The notes under the pieces: generated by a model
Seen by the model: only the letters and a program-made list of their open reading frames with translations
Database searches by the model: none
What the model was told of the DNA's origin: nothing
In this document: positions 1 through 9,269 of the stretch, in pieces
How positions within the stretch are numbered: the stretch's first letter is position 1
Layout of the letters: each line of letters opens with the position of its first letter
Assembly: GCA_037446165.1 (NCBI GenBank)
Contig: JBBIJC010000003.1
Location: 22,723-86,722, forward strand
Source: Parasulfuritortus sp037446165
Lineage (GTDB): Bacteria > Pseudomonadota > Gammaproteobacteria > Burkholderiales > Thiobacillaceae
DNA: 64,000 nucleotides
Direction of reading: 5' to 3'
Made by a program: the position numbers and the translations under genes

Positions 1-278
1 ATGCCAAATATGTCAACCAGGACTTCAAGGTCCGACGAAACGATCGCCATGTCTTGCTGGATGCGCTCAGTCGCCAACGCGATTTCGGCGTCCTCATGCA
101 GGGTCTGGGTCTCGACCGCTATTTGCTCGAAGTGATAGGCGTTGCCGAGCACCAGCGCGAATAGCAATACCGCACCTGATACGAACAACAGGAGGAACTG
201 CCTGATAACAGCCCGCTGCTCCAGAGGCTGAGTGCTCGTGGGGGCCGTGGCATGTCCGGATAAGGGGGTATTGTTCAT
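1..278 (-). CDS. N-terminal fragment of a membrane sensor protein (cut by window edge)
   Basis: The gene reads leftward off the window, so only the first 92 codons are visible. The ATG at 278 is preceded by a GGGAGA ribosome site. The peptide has a short polar N-terminus, one strong hydrophobic segment at about residues 26-46, then a polar helical stretch rich in E, Q and A that looks like the start of a periplasmic or HAMP-proximal helix. This layout fits the N-terminus of a chemoreceptor, histidine kinase or membrane GGDEF protein, and the neighbouring genes are all signalling genes. No catalytic domain can be seen, so the class is open. Confidence 0.6.
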   Translation of the reverse strand, partial: MNNTPLSGHATAPTSTQPLEQRAVIRQFLLLFVSGAVLLFALVLGNAYHFEQIAVETQTLHEDAEIALATERIQQDMAIVSSDLEVLVDIFG

Positions 279-498
279 GCGACTCTCCCGCTCAAGATAC
301 TCATACTATTGATCCGGCCAGGTGAAGTATCAACTCCGTTCGGGCTGAATCAATAAATGAGGTCGTTTGTATATAGTAGTAAATATCAACTACCATAGTA
401 ATGGTAAGTCAACCCGGACCTCGTTGGCTCATTGCCCTAGCTGTTAGGAGAGTTTATGAGACCCGGGTTTACCTTTGTAGCCAGTTCGGCGTAATGGC
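279..498. promoter_or_regulatory. Divergent promoter region with inverted repeat
   Basis: AT-rich gap between the leftward sensor fragment and the rightward globin-GGDEF-EAL gene. It contains a perfect 6-bp inverted repeat, TACCAT-agta-ATGGTA at 391-406, next to TATATA-like sequence at about 369-374. It probably carries promoters for both genes; the repeat could be an operator. No consensus promoter is clear enough to call. Confidence 0.35.
456..494 (+). CDS. Possible 12-residue leader peptide
   Basis: The ATG at 456 has a textbook Shine-Dalgarno (TTAGGAG, spacing about 6). It encodes MRPGFTFVASSA and stops at 492-494, five bases before the ATG of the globin-coupled cyclase, which has no good ribosome site of its own. 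The pattern suggests translational coupling, in which ribosomes finishing the leader restart on the large gene. Whether the peptide itself does anything cannot be told. Confidence 0.35.
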   Translation: MRPGFTFVASSA

Positions 499-3429
499 AT
501 GAGTTCTGAACTACTCATTCCGTCAACCTCATCGACAGAGCCCTTCGATGTCTTGGATATTGCCGAGCGCAAGGCGTTTCTGGAGTTCGATGCCATCGAT
601 AGCGGATTGATGAGCGCTCTGCATGGCCAACTGGAACCCTTCCGCCACGACATCACTCAATCCTTCTTCGGTCATCTCGCTGACTTCGAGCCGTTGCGCC
701 GCCTGATGGGGGTCGCGCCGTCGCTGGAACGGTTACATCATGTACAAGCCGAGTATTTCAGCCGCCTCACTGTTGGCGACTACGGCAATGATTTTGTAGC
801 GGACTGCTTGCGGGTCGGTCATGTGCATCAACGCATCGGGCTACCACCGAAATGGTATATCGGAGCTTACCGAAAATATCTTTCCGAGTTGGTGCCACTG
901 GTCTGGGCACAGTGCGAAGGCGACAGCCAGCGTTTTCTGGAACTATGCGACTCCTTGTTGAAGGTCGTGCTGTTCGATATGGGATTGGTGCTCGACAGCT
1001 ACTTTGACGCGGACCGGCAGGCCTTGCTGGAACTGAAGGATTATGCCGACGGCATAATCGCCACCATGCCGAGTGGTCTTCTGGTCCTGGATGCCAAACT
1101 ACGACTGCGTACCATCAATGTCGCCGCGCGTGACATGCTGGGCCTAGACGAGTCGGTGCCGCTCGCCGGACTGGAATTGGGCAAACTGCTGGCAAGCCCG
1201 ACGCTTTTGGTCACAGCGGCTGAAGTGCTGGAAAAACGCCAGATGGGCCGGTTGCTGACGCTGGGTCCGCTGCCCGGCCTGTGCGCACGCATTCTCGTAC
1301 TGACATTGTCGACCACGCTGGTCGACGGAGCGCAGGGACTGATCGTTCAGTTGGAGGACGAAACCGAAAGCATCCAGTCAGAAGAGCGCATGGTCCGGTT
1401 CCGCACGGCCATGGATGCCTCGGACGATGCCATTTTCCTCATTGATCGGCTCACGTTGAGCTTCGTGGATATCAACGCTTCGGCCTGCAATCACCTGGGT
1501 TACTCCCGTGGCGAATTGCTCGAAATGGGCCTGCTGGACTTCAAGTCGCCGTTGTCTGAGGAGGCTCTGACCCAACGTTTCGACCGGATGCTGGCCGAGC
1601 CTGGCCGGACCTGCAGGGATGAAACGGTGTACCGCCGCAAGGACGGCAGCAGCTTCGAGGTTGAAGTGGTTTACCGAGCCTTTCACTCCGAGGGGCGCGC
1701 CATGCTGGTGGCGATTGCCCGCGACATTGGCCCGCGCAAGCGCGCCGAAGAGTCGTTGCGTATCGCTCAGCGGGCGCTGACGGCGGCCGCCAACGGCATC
1801 GTCATCACCGATTGCTTGAAGCCTGATAATCCCATTGTCTACGTCAACCCGGCTTTCGAACGAATCACTGGGTATGACGCAGCCGAAGCGATCGGCCGTA
1901 ACGGCCGGTTTCTGCACGGCGACGACCGCGATCAGCCAGGTATCACCGTCCTGAAGCAGGCCGTGCACGACGGCCAGGAAGCACGGTTGGTGTTGCGCAA
2001 TTACCGCAAGGATGGCACACCCTTCTGGAACGAGTTGTATATCTCCCCGATCCGAAATGAAGCCGGTACTGTCACCCATTACGTCGGTGTGCAAAGCGAC
2101 ATTACCGAGCAGAAACAGGCCGAGGAAAATCTCCGTCACATGGCGACCCACGATGCACTCACCGGGTTGCCCAATCGCGCCCTGTTGCATGACCGGGTCG
2201 GCCAAGCCATCAGCTATGCGGAGCGCACCAAGAGTGAGGTGGCGGTCCTGTTTATCGACATTGATCGCTTCAAGAACATCAACGACAGTCTGGGGCACGC
2301 AGTAGGTGATCAACTGATTACCCGGTTGGGCCGTCGTTTGCAAGAGGCGGTCAGGAAGGTGGATACGGTCGCGCGGATGGGCGGCGACGAATTTGTCATC
2401 ATACTGACCGATATTGCCCACGAATCAGACATCCTCCAGTTGCTCCCGGATCTGCTCGCGAGCATCGCCCAGCCGATACTGATCGATGGGCATGAGCTAT
2501 CGGTCACTGCCAGTATCGGGATCAGCCTCTATCCAAATGATGGCCTTGATGTGTCGACTCTGTTGAAGAACGCGGATACCGCCATGTACCGTGCCAAGGA
2601 TGCCGGTCGCAGCGTATTCCGTTATTACACGCAGGAAATGAATGCCGATGCGATCGATCACCTACGCCTGGAAAACGATTTGCGCCACGCCATCAAGGCT
2701 GGTGAACTCATCGTCTATTACCAACCCCAGATCGAATCTGGAACCGGACGTATCGTTGCGGCCGAAGCCTTGCTGCGCTGGAATCATCCGCGCCATGGTC
2801 TGATTTCACCAGACCAGTTCATTCCACTGGCAGAGGAAACGGGTCTCATCCTGCCCATTGGCGAATGGGTTTTGCGTCAGGTTTGCACCCAGGTGCATGA
2901 TTGGCGCGCGGCAGGATTACTGAAGCTGAAGATTGCGGTCAATTTGTCGCCTCGCCAATTTCAGCAATACGACATCGTCGACATGATTCGTTCCTGCCTG
3001 GATGAGCATGACCTGCCATCGGACTGGCTGGAACTGGAAATCACCGAGAGTAGCCTGATGCAGGATCCGGAAACTGCAGTCGTATTGCTTGAAGAACTTG
3101 TGCAGCAAGGCTTCCATCTTGCGGTGGACGACTTCGGCACAGGTTATTCCAGTCTGGCTTACCTCAAACGATTTCCGCTGCATGCCCTCAAGATTGATCG
3201 CTCTTTCGTGATCGACATCGAAACCAATCGAGATAGCGCGGCCATCGCCAGCGCCATCATCGCCCTAGCCCACAAACTTGAGCTGAAGGTCATCGCCGAA
3301 GGCGTCGAGTTTGAGTCACAAATGGAGTTTCTGTACGCGCTCGGCTGCGACATGGCTCAGGGTTATCTGTTTGGGCGCCCCATGCCAGGTGATGAGTTCA
3401 TGGCTTTGATCGGGCGGCAAGCATGTTGA
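499..3429 (+). CDS. Globin-coupled sensor with PAS repeats, GGDEF and EAL domains
   Basis: A 976-residue predicted cytoplasmic c-di-GMP enzyme. Residues 1-170 form a globin-coupled-sensor domain; the pattern H110-x-x-IGL followed by WYIGAY matches the proximal-histidine F-helix region of HemAT/protoglobin sensors, so heme and O2 or NO sensing are expected. PAS-like domains follow at about 180-290, 295-415 and 420-545. The GGDEF domain (about 550-710) has an intact GGDEF motif at 628-632 and an RKVD inhibitory site five residues upstream. The EAL domain (about 725-970) keeps EALLRW, DDFGTGYSSL, KIDRSF and IAEGVE. Both activities may therefore be possible; which dominates is unknown. The next gene overlaps its end by 7 nt. 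Confidence 0.9.
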   Translation: MSSELLIPSTSSTEPFDVLDIAERKAFLEFDAIDSGLMSALHGQLEPFRHDITQSFFGHLADFEPLRRLMGVAPSLERLHHVQAEYFSRLTVGDYGNDFVADCLRVGHVHQRIGLPPKWYIGAYRKYLSELVPLVWAQCEGDSQRFLELCDSLLKVVLFDMGLVLDSYFDADRQALLELKDYADGIIATMPSGLLVLDAKLRLRTINVAARDMLGLDESVPLAGLELGKLLASPTLLVTAAEVLEKRQMGRLLTLGPLPGLCARILVLTLSTTLVDGAQGLIVQLEDETESIQSEERMVRFRTAMDASDDAIFLIDRLTLSFVDINASACNHLGYSRGELLEMGLLDFKSPLSEEALTQRFDRMLAEPGRTCRDETVYRRKDGSSFEVEVVYRAFHSEGRAMLVAIARDIGPRKRAEESLRIAQRALTAAANGIVITDCLKPDNPIVYVNPAFERITGYDAAEAIGRNGRFLHGDDRDQPGITVLKQAVHDGQEARLVLRNYRKDGTPFWNELYISPIRNEAGTVTHYVGVQSDITEQKQAEENLRHMATHDALTGLPNRALLHDRVGQAISYAERTKSEVAVLFIDIDRFKNINDSLGHAVGDQLITRLGRRLQEAVRKVDTVARMGGDEFVIILTDIAHESDILQLLPDLLASIAQPILIDGHELSVTASIGISLYPNDGLDVSTLLKNADTAMYRAKDAGRSVFRYYTQEMNADAIDHLRLENDLRHAIKAGELIVYYQPQIESGTGRIVAAEALLRWNHPRHGLISPDQFIPLAEETGLILPIGEWVLRQVCTQVHDWRAAGLLKLKIAVNLSPRQFQQYDIVDMIRSCLDEHDLPSDWLELEITESSLMQDPETAVVLLEELVQQGFHLAVDDFGTGYSSLAYLKRFPLHALKIDRSFVIDIETNRDSAAIASAIIALAHKLELKVIAEGVEFESQMEFLYALGCDMAQGYLFGRPMPGDEFMALIGRQAC

Positions 3430-4256
3430 CCACTTCCAACACGCTTCTGATTATTGATGATGATGCCAACGTCCTGGCGACCATGAGTCGGATATTCCGC
3501 CACGATGATTATGAACTGCTATTGGCTAATGGCGGAGCCGAGGGGCTGGAGCGGTTGGCCAGTCACGAGGTAGGAGTAATCCTGGCTGACCAGCACATGA
3601 GGGATATGACCGGGGTAGCATTTCTGAGCCGGGCACGAGAACTCCGGCCGGACAGTGTGCGAATTGTGCTCACCGGTTACACGGATATTTCCAGCGTAAC
3701 CGACGCAGTCAACCATGGCGCAATTTACAAGTTCCTGACCAAACCCTGGGATGACGACGATTTGCGCAAGGCGGTTCGTGAGGCATTCCTGCTCCATCGG
3801 GTCACTCGGGAAAACACCCGTCTTACTGGTGAACTGCAAGAGGCCAACACGTCCTTGACGCGTTGGAACCTGGAGTTGGAACAGCGCGTGGCAGCGAAGA
3901 CCCACGAGGCGTTGCTCAACCTCCAGACGCTGCGTGTTTCGCAGGAAATTCTGGAGTATCTGCCGGTAGCGGTGCTAGGCATCGATCCGAGCGGCCAGAT
4001 TGTTATCTCGAATAGGGCTGCGGAAGAACTGTTGGGCGGGGAGAACCCGCTGGTGGGTGAAATGGCCCGCGAAATCCTGCCTGAGAAACTGTCGACCGAA
4101 ATCGGACAGGATGCCGAAACGATGGCCACGCAAGACACTGCCGTGCTCAGGAATGGACAGCACATCCGTTATTGGTGCCATGCCATGGGTAAAGCATCGA
4201 ACGCGGCGGGTCTTACCTTGGTATTTTATCCACTTACTCTGGATGTGCCTCAATGA
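3423..4256 (+). CDS. Response regulator with REC, coiled coil and PAS-like output
   Basis: A 277-residue protein. Residues 6-125 are a receiver domain with the acidic pocket IDDD, phospho-acceptor D56 (ILADQHM), LTGY and KFLTKPW, resembling the receivers of RpfG-type proteins. A coiled coil follows at about 130-165, then a PAS-like domain to the end (VLGIDPSGQIVISNRAAEELLG). There is no HD-GYP, GGDEF or DNA-binding domain, so it probably acts through protein contacts. It overlaps the upstream GGDEF/EAL gene by 7 nt, which implies co-translation. No cognate kinase is visible in the window. Confidence 0.85.
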   Translation: MLTTSNTLLIIDDDANVLATMSRIFRHDDYELLLANGGAEGLERLASHEVGVILADQHMRDMTGVAFLSRARELRPDSVRIVLTGYTDISSVTDAVNHGAIYKFLTKPWDDDDLRKAVREAFLLHRVTRENTRLTGELQEANTSLTRWNLELEQRVAAKTHEALLNLQTLRVSQEILEYLPVAVLGIDPSGQIVISNRAAEELLGGENPLVGEMAREILPEKLSTEIGQDAETMATQDTAVLRNGQHIRYWCHAMGKASNAAGLTLVFYPLTLDVPQ

Positions 4257-4439
4257 AACCTCCCAAATTGACCGACAGGCGACAGAGAAGCTTTCGCTGT
4301 AGGAGGATGCCAGCCTGCGCATCATCGGTCTGTTATCGGTCTGCTGGATAGGCTCGCCAATCATTACAAACCGCATGCCGAGGCTCAAGGCATGGACAGC
4401 GGCAGCATTGATTTATTCTGAAAGAAGCCGGGGTTTAAC
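4257..4439 (+). other. Intergenic stretch with a possible gene remnant
   Basis: This 183-bp stretch has an open frame from about 4270 to the TGA near 4430 whose translation looks protein-like (LLDRLANHYKPHAEAQGMDS, ending SIDLF) but has no usable start in frame. It may be the 3' remnant of a decayed gene or a frameshifted tail of the upstream regulator. No family is recognised. Confidence 0.25.
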
Positions 4440-5309
4440 ATGACGATCGACCAAATCCGCATGGAAGTTCAGAAACAAAAAGAGCTGCCCACACTATCGC
4501 CAAATATCGAGCGCATTCTGTCGGCGTGCGAAGACTACGATATAAATCAAGGGTTGCTTGCCGAAGTGTTGGGTGAATCCCCGACCATTGCCGCCCGCCT
4601 CCTCGGACTTGCCAACTCAGCTTTTTTCGGTCAGCCGGGTAGGGTGCATTCCCTGTCTCACGCCATTTCGGTGCTGGGGATGGTGACAGTGCGCAGCGTT
4701 TCGGTCGGGCTGGCCTTGTCCGGCATCCTCAAGACGGATCACTGTCCTCATTTTCAGGCTGATCGTTACTGGTCGTCCGCCGTCATGACGGCCCTCATGG
4801 CGAGCCAACTGAATTCGTCAGTCAAAGCCGACTTGCGTCCACCGAACGATAGTGTCTATATGGCCGGCCTGCTGCACAACATTGGCCTGCTGGCACTGGT
4901 TTATCTTCATCCGGCCGAGATGGATCGCGCCTTCATGGCCTACGACGCTAAACCTGCATGCACTCTGGCCGATTACATCCATACTGAACTTGAAACAGAT
5001 CACTATCAAGCTGGCGTCTGGCTTGGCAGCAAATGGCACCTGCCACGCGACATTCTGCTGGTGATGGAATACCACTACGATCCGAACTACCGTGGTGAAC
5101 ACTGGCCACTGGTTCTGCTGGAAGGATTATGCTCCCGCTGGGCCAACCGTATCGTCGATGGTAGCGATGATGTTGGTGAATTCGAAGACGAATACGATGC
5201 TCTGGCCACCCTTGGAGTGGCAAAACCTACCATCGAAAGATTGTGGGCGCGGATGCGTGAAAAGCTGGACGGCATCAGGGATGTTGCCTCCCTGTTCACG
5301 GCGCGGTGA
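4440..5309 (+). CDS. HDOD-domain signalling protein
   Basis: A 289-residue protein made almost entirely of an HDOD domain, a non-enzymatic relative of HD phosphohydrolases found with c-di-GMP and two-component genes. Typical features are the N-terminal LPTLSPNIERIL segment, the LANSAFFGQPGRVHSLSHAI helix pair, the AISVLGMVTVRS motif and the YMAGLLHNIGLLAL region. It has no fused receiver or GGDEF domain, so it is a stand-alone adaptor. It sits 4 nt before the GAF-PAS-GGDEF gene and probably works with it. Confidence 0.85.
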   Translation: MTIDQIRMEVQKQKELPTLSPNIERILSACEDYDINQGLLAEVLGESPTIAARLLGLANSAFFGQPGRVHSLSHAISVLGMVTVRSVSVGLALSGILKTDHCPHFQADRYWSSAVMTALMASQLNSSVKADLRPPNDSVYMAGLLHNIGLLALVYLHPAEMDRAFMAYDAKPACTLADYIHTELETDHYQAGVWLGSKWHLPRDILLVMEYHYDPNYRGEHWPLVLLEGLCSRWANRIVDGSDDVGEFEDEYDALATLGVAKPTIERLWARMREKLDGIRDVASLFTAR

Positions 5310-5313
5310 TTTC

Positions 5314-7805
5314 ATGGCCGATCACTCGATTTCCGAACTCTCTCTTGAGTTCAACCGGCACATCGTCAATCTGCTGGATTCGCTGTCTGCTCTCTCGGAA
5401 TTGTCGGAATTGTCGATCCACGATTTCGATGAACCTCAACTTCTCAAGCACGCGCTGAAAGCGTTGATGTCGAACCAGGACATGGAACGCAGTTCGATTT
5501 TTCTGATGCGCGACGACGGGCTGCTGACCAATGTCGCTGGCCTTGACTGGGAGGAGATGCTGGGAGGCCTGGTTAATGAGGAAGCGCCAACAGAAACCCG
5601 TCCCAAAACGCAATTTCGCCTTGGCGAAGGCGTTATGGGTCGCGCTGCCGAGTCCGGCCAGCAGGAGCATTGCCGTTCCTGCATCGACGACCCACGCTTC
5701 AAAGCTTTAGTCAGCGGAGACATCACGGTTCAGGGCTCTTTGCTCTGCGTACCGATTTGCTGCGAGGACAGCGTGCTTGGTGTGCTCAATATCTTTCACC
5801 CGCAGGCCGGGTTCTTCAACATGTGGCATGAGCGGTTGCTGCTGCTTTTCTGCCAGGTACTTGGCCGCCTCCTGCTCAACCATCGTTTCACCCATCATCT
5901 CGGTGATTTGCTGGATAACAAGACGCGGGAAATCATGGTTGCCAATGCCGCGCTGTGCGAGGAAGCTGAACTCAGGCGGAAGGCACAGGAAAAGCTCGAA
6001 CACCAGTATGGGTTCCTGCAATCGGTATTGGAGAGCGCTCCGGAACCAATCATGGTGATTGGAACAGATTATCGACTGCTGATGGCGAATGCCTTGTCCC
6101 GAGTCAATGTGCCGCAGATGTTGGATGGCAAGGAGTTGACCTGCTATCAAATCTCTCATCATCGTGATACGCCCTGCGATGGGACGGAGCACCAATGTCC
6201 ACTGCAGATGGTGGTCGCCCAGAACGGACCAGCAAGTGTGNNNNNNNNNNNNNNNNNNNNNNNNNNNNNNNNNNNNNNNNNNNNNNNNNNNNNNNNNNNN
6301 NNNNNNNNNNNNNNNNNNNNNNNNNNNNNNNNNNNNNNNNGGAGCACCAATGTCCACTGCAGATGGTGGTCGCCCAGAACGGACCAGCAAGTGTGACCCA
6401 CGTACATCACGATTCGGCTGGCGAGCCACGACATATTGAGTTGTTGGCTTCCCCGCTGCGCGACAAGAATGGTGCCGTCATTGGTATTATCGAGAACGCC
6501 CGCGATATCACCGATCGCATGCGGATGCAGGATGCGCTTCTGGAAAGTGAAGCTCGGTTCCGCTTGCTATTCAATTCAGGTAACGATGCCATTCTCGTCC
6601 ATCGGATAGAAGCCAATGGCATGCCTGGACAGTTCATCGAAGTGAACGATAGGGCTTGCCATGTATTGGGCTACAGCCGGAAGGAGCTTCTGAGCATGGG
6701 GCCTACCGATATCGATGTTGCGGACAGCGCGACCGATATGGCTAAAATCTCCAAATCAATTCTGGCCCGCCAGTACGCTACGTTCGAGTGGGTGCATCGC
6801 GCTAGGAGTGGCAAGAAAATTCCAGTGGAGATCAGCGCCCATCTGTTTCAGTTGGGTGGGCAGCCCGCAGTTTTCTCGGTCGCCCGGGATATTACCGAAC
6901 GCAAGCAGGCCGAACTGGAATACAAGACCATCCTGCAAACGGCCACCGATGGCTATCTGATGCTGGATGCAGCTCAACGGGTTATCGATACCAATGATGC
7001 CTATTGCGCTATGCTCGGCTACAGCCGCGAAGAGTTATTGCGCATGAGAACCCCCGATATCGAGGCCATCGAGTCTCCCGATGAAACCCAGCGCCATGCC
7101 GATGAGATTCGCCGACAAGGCTATGCCCGGTTCGAATCGCAGCATCGCCGCAAGGATGGACGTATTCTCGATGTTGATGTCAGCACAACGTTCCTCGATA
7201 TCCAGGGTGGGGTACTAATTGCCTTCATCCGTGACATTTCCGAGCGCAAGCAGGTTGAACTGCAGATTCGCCAACTGGCCTACTTCGATACGTTGACCGA
7301 CCTGCCCAACCGCCGTCTGTTACTGGACCGATTAGGTAATGCCCTGACCCAGGCCAAACGTTTCGAACGCTCGCTGGCGGTCATGTTCCTGGATCTGGAT
7401 CGCTTCAAACAGGTCAACGATACGCTAGGACACGATGCCGGAGATGAACTGCTCATACAAGTTGCCAGGCGTCTCAATGCCTGTGTGCGAGCGGGGGATA
7501 CTGTATCCAGACCCGGCGGTGACGAATTTGTCATCCTGCTGCCGGAGATTTCAAATCCCCACGATGCTGAATTGGTGGCTGAAAAGATCATTGCCTCACT
7601 CAACAAGCCAATTACCATTCAGGGACAAGTACTCTTGGTTACGACCAGCATCGGCATCTCTGTTGAACCAATCAATGGCACGGATGATATCCAGGAGTTG
7701 ATGAAGAAAGCCGATCAGGCCATGTACCAGGCCAAGGATGCCGGCCGCAACACCTATCAGTTTTATCAGGATGCATATTCGGCTGCCCCGGAAAGGACAG
7801 ACTGA
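5314..7805 (+). CDS. GAF-PAS-PAS-PAS-GGDEF diguanylate cyclase, split by an assembly gap
   Basis: The gene starts at ATG 5314, 4 nt after the HDOD stop. As written it is broken by 100 Ns and a 55-bp duplication. Removing the Ns and one repeat copy (155 bp in all) joins the two halves in one frame, giving 778 residues. Order: GAF (about 60-190), coiled coil, a PAS rich in Cys and His (CYQISHHRDTPC, EHQCPL), two further PAS domains, and a C-terminal GGDEF domain. The GGDEF motif is intact (RPGGDEFVILLPE), with an RAGD inhibitory site upstream. It is predicted to make c-di-GMP in response to small-molecule or redox signals. Confidence 0.85.
6186..6240 (+). repeat. 55-bp exact duplication, left copy (contig end)
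   Basis: These 55 bases are identical to 6341-6395 on the other side of the N gap. They are the overlapping ends of two contigs, not a biological repeat, because collapsing them restores the reading frame. Confidence 0.95.
6241..6340. other. Scaffold gap of exactly 100 N
   Basis: One hundred unknown bases, the conventional placeholder length for a gap of unknown size. The flanks are identical, so the true missing length is probably zero. Confidence 0.98.
6341..6395 (+). repeat. 55-bp exact duplication, right copy (contig end)
   Basis: Second copy of the sequence at 6186-6240. A 55-base overlap is what adjoining de Bruijn graph contigs built with k=55 would share. Confidence 0.95.
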
Positions 7806-7806
7806 G

Positions 7807-8655
7807 ATGATCAACGTAACTGCTCAGGAACTTGAAACCATATTGGCGACGATAGATAAGGCGCTTGCCATGCACGAGGTTTGGCGCGAGCAATTGCAGC
7901 GCATCCTGATTTGCAAACTGCCTCCGCATGAGGAGGACATGGCTGATGATGCACATCGAAACTGCGCATTCGGACAATGGTATTACGGCCCTTCAAATGC
8001 GCACCTGCGTAAGCTCTCAGGATTTCAAAAAATTGAAGAAATGCACAAAATTATGCACGGTAGTGCACGGGATCTATGCATTCGACTGAAGGCGCATTGG
8101 CCTATTTCACAGAAAGAGTATGACCCTTACGTCAGTCAATTGACTCGATTTCGCAGTGAATTATTGGGGCTGCGGCAAAAGGTATTCGAGACCCTGCACA
8201 AGATAGATCCGCTTACGGGAGCATATCGCAGCCTGTTTCTGCTTCCGGAATTGGAAAAGGACCAGGCTGAAAAGAAGTCTACAGGCAAGCCTTACAGCCT
8301 TTTGCTATTGCGTCTCGATTTGAGGACAACCAATGAATCGCTGGGTATGGATAAAGGCAATGAGCTGTTACGTGGAGCCATTGCAGGCGTGCGCAAAATA
8401 CTCGATATAGGGGACAAGATATATCGCTATGCGGGAGCTGAATTCGTAATCTGTTTACCCGGCCGCAACCACGATCAAGCCAATGAAATCCGGGGGCACA
8501 TGGTAGAAGTGGTCGGCAAAGCCTTGACCAATGTGGCAGGTGGATCTTCAACCAGCATGGAAATCCATTACGGGATCGTCGAACTGGAACCGGATACCTA
8601 CGTCGAACAACTGATTCATCAGGCCAAACGAGCCTCCTATACCATCACGATTTGA
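7807..8655 (+). CDS. CZB zinc-binding protein with degenerate GGDEF domain
   Basis: A 282-residue protein starting at ATG 7807, one base after the preceding stop. Its N-terminal CZB (chemoreceptor zinc-binding) domain has H23, C53 (CAFGQWYYG), H80 and H84, the ligand spacing of the E. coli zinc-responsive cyclase DgcZ (H22, C52, H79, H83). The C-terminal domain aligns with GGDEF domains (DPLTGAYRS, then YAGAEFVICLPG), but the signature is AGAEF at residues 209-213, so the metal-binding acidic third position is Ala. It is probably catalytically dead and may act as a zinc-controlled GTP or c-di-GMP binding or dimer partner. It closes the signalling block. Confidence 0.85.
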   Translation: MINVTAQELETILATIDKALAMHEVWREQLQRILICKLPPHEEDMADDAHRNCAFGQWYYGPSNAHLRKLSGFQKIEEMHKIMHGSARDLCIRLKAHWPISQKEYDPYVSQLTRFRSELLGLRQKVFETLHKIDPLTGAYRSLFLLPELEKDQAEKKSTGKPYSLLLLRLDLRTTNESLGMDKGNELLRGAIAGVRKILDIGDKIYRYAGAEFVICLPGRNHDQANEIRGHMVEVVGKALTNVAGGSSTSMEIHYGIVELEPDTYVEQLIHQAKRASYTITI

Positions 8656-8688
8656 TTACGCCAGTTGAAGTGGCGCTGGCGGCGGCCG

Positions 8689-9267
8689 TCAGGCAGGTGG
8701 ATAGAACCCGTCCACCTGCTTCTTGACCGTGCCTAGTATCTCGGGCATCTCGATGTCCATGATCTGGTCCTGGATCCAGGTCTGGTCGGACTTTTCCATG
8801 TCTTCGCGGATCTGCAGACTGAGGTAGCGCAGGGCCTGGAAGCTGGGCTTGTCATCCGGGAAATCGTAATGGGCATACTCGGTCATGCGCGCGTTGAGCA
8901 TGTCGATGTAGCCTTGCTCGTAGTCGTATTCCTCGTCCTTCACGCCTCCGGTGAAGTCCAGGATGTTGTCTTCCATGATCTCGGCCAGGCGCACGCCCAG
9001 TGCACTGACCAGTTCACCTCGCGCCTTGTCGCTCATCCGGGGGAAAATCAGGCGATCGACGTAATGCACCGCGAAGGCGGTCAGTTCACCGATGATCTTG
9101 AAACCGCGCTGGGGCGTGATGATGTCGAAGTCGGCCTTGGACAGGTTGTCCATGGCGCGGTCGGCCATGCGCCAGATGGTGGTCGCCAATGCCGTGGCGA
9201 TATCCTCGACCGGACGTTCGCCTTCCTTTTTGAACCAGACCGTCTTGACTCGGGTGGGAGCGGCCAT
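8689..9267 (-). CDS. Conserved hypothetical protein, last gene of the leftward dsr-linked unit
   Basis: A 192-residue protein. I chose ATG 9267 because GGAGAA lies just upstream and it begins 2 nt after the sseA stop, implying coupled translation. The sequence is mostly helical, charged and soluble, without signal peptide, membrane segment or cysteines, so it is not itself a sulfur carrier. I do not recognise the family. Its position behind the sulfurtransferase, in a unit divergent from dsrA, suggests a role linked to sulfur oxidation; that is inference from context only. Confidence 0.7.
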   Translation of the reverse strand: MAAPTRVKTVWFKKEGERPVEDIATALATTIWRMADRAMDNLSKADFDIITPQRGFKIIGELTAFAVHYVDRLIFPRMSDKARGELVSALGVRLAEIMEDNILDFTGGVKDEEYDYEQGYIDMLNARMTEYAHYDFPDDKPSFQALRYLSLQIREDMEKSDQTWIQDQIMDIEMPEILGTVKKQVDGFYPPA

Positions 9268-9269
9268 CG

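Noticed and set aside
1378..2421. Long open frame (347 codons) on the minus strand
   Set aside because: It lies fully inside the globin-GGDEF-EAL gene, lacks domain features and is a frame shadow.
6186..6395. Tandem or direct repeat around the N gap
   Set aside because: The identical flanks and frame restoration show contig-end overlap, not a biological repeat.
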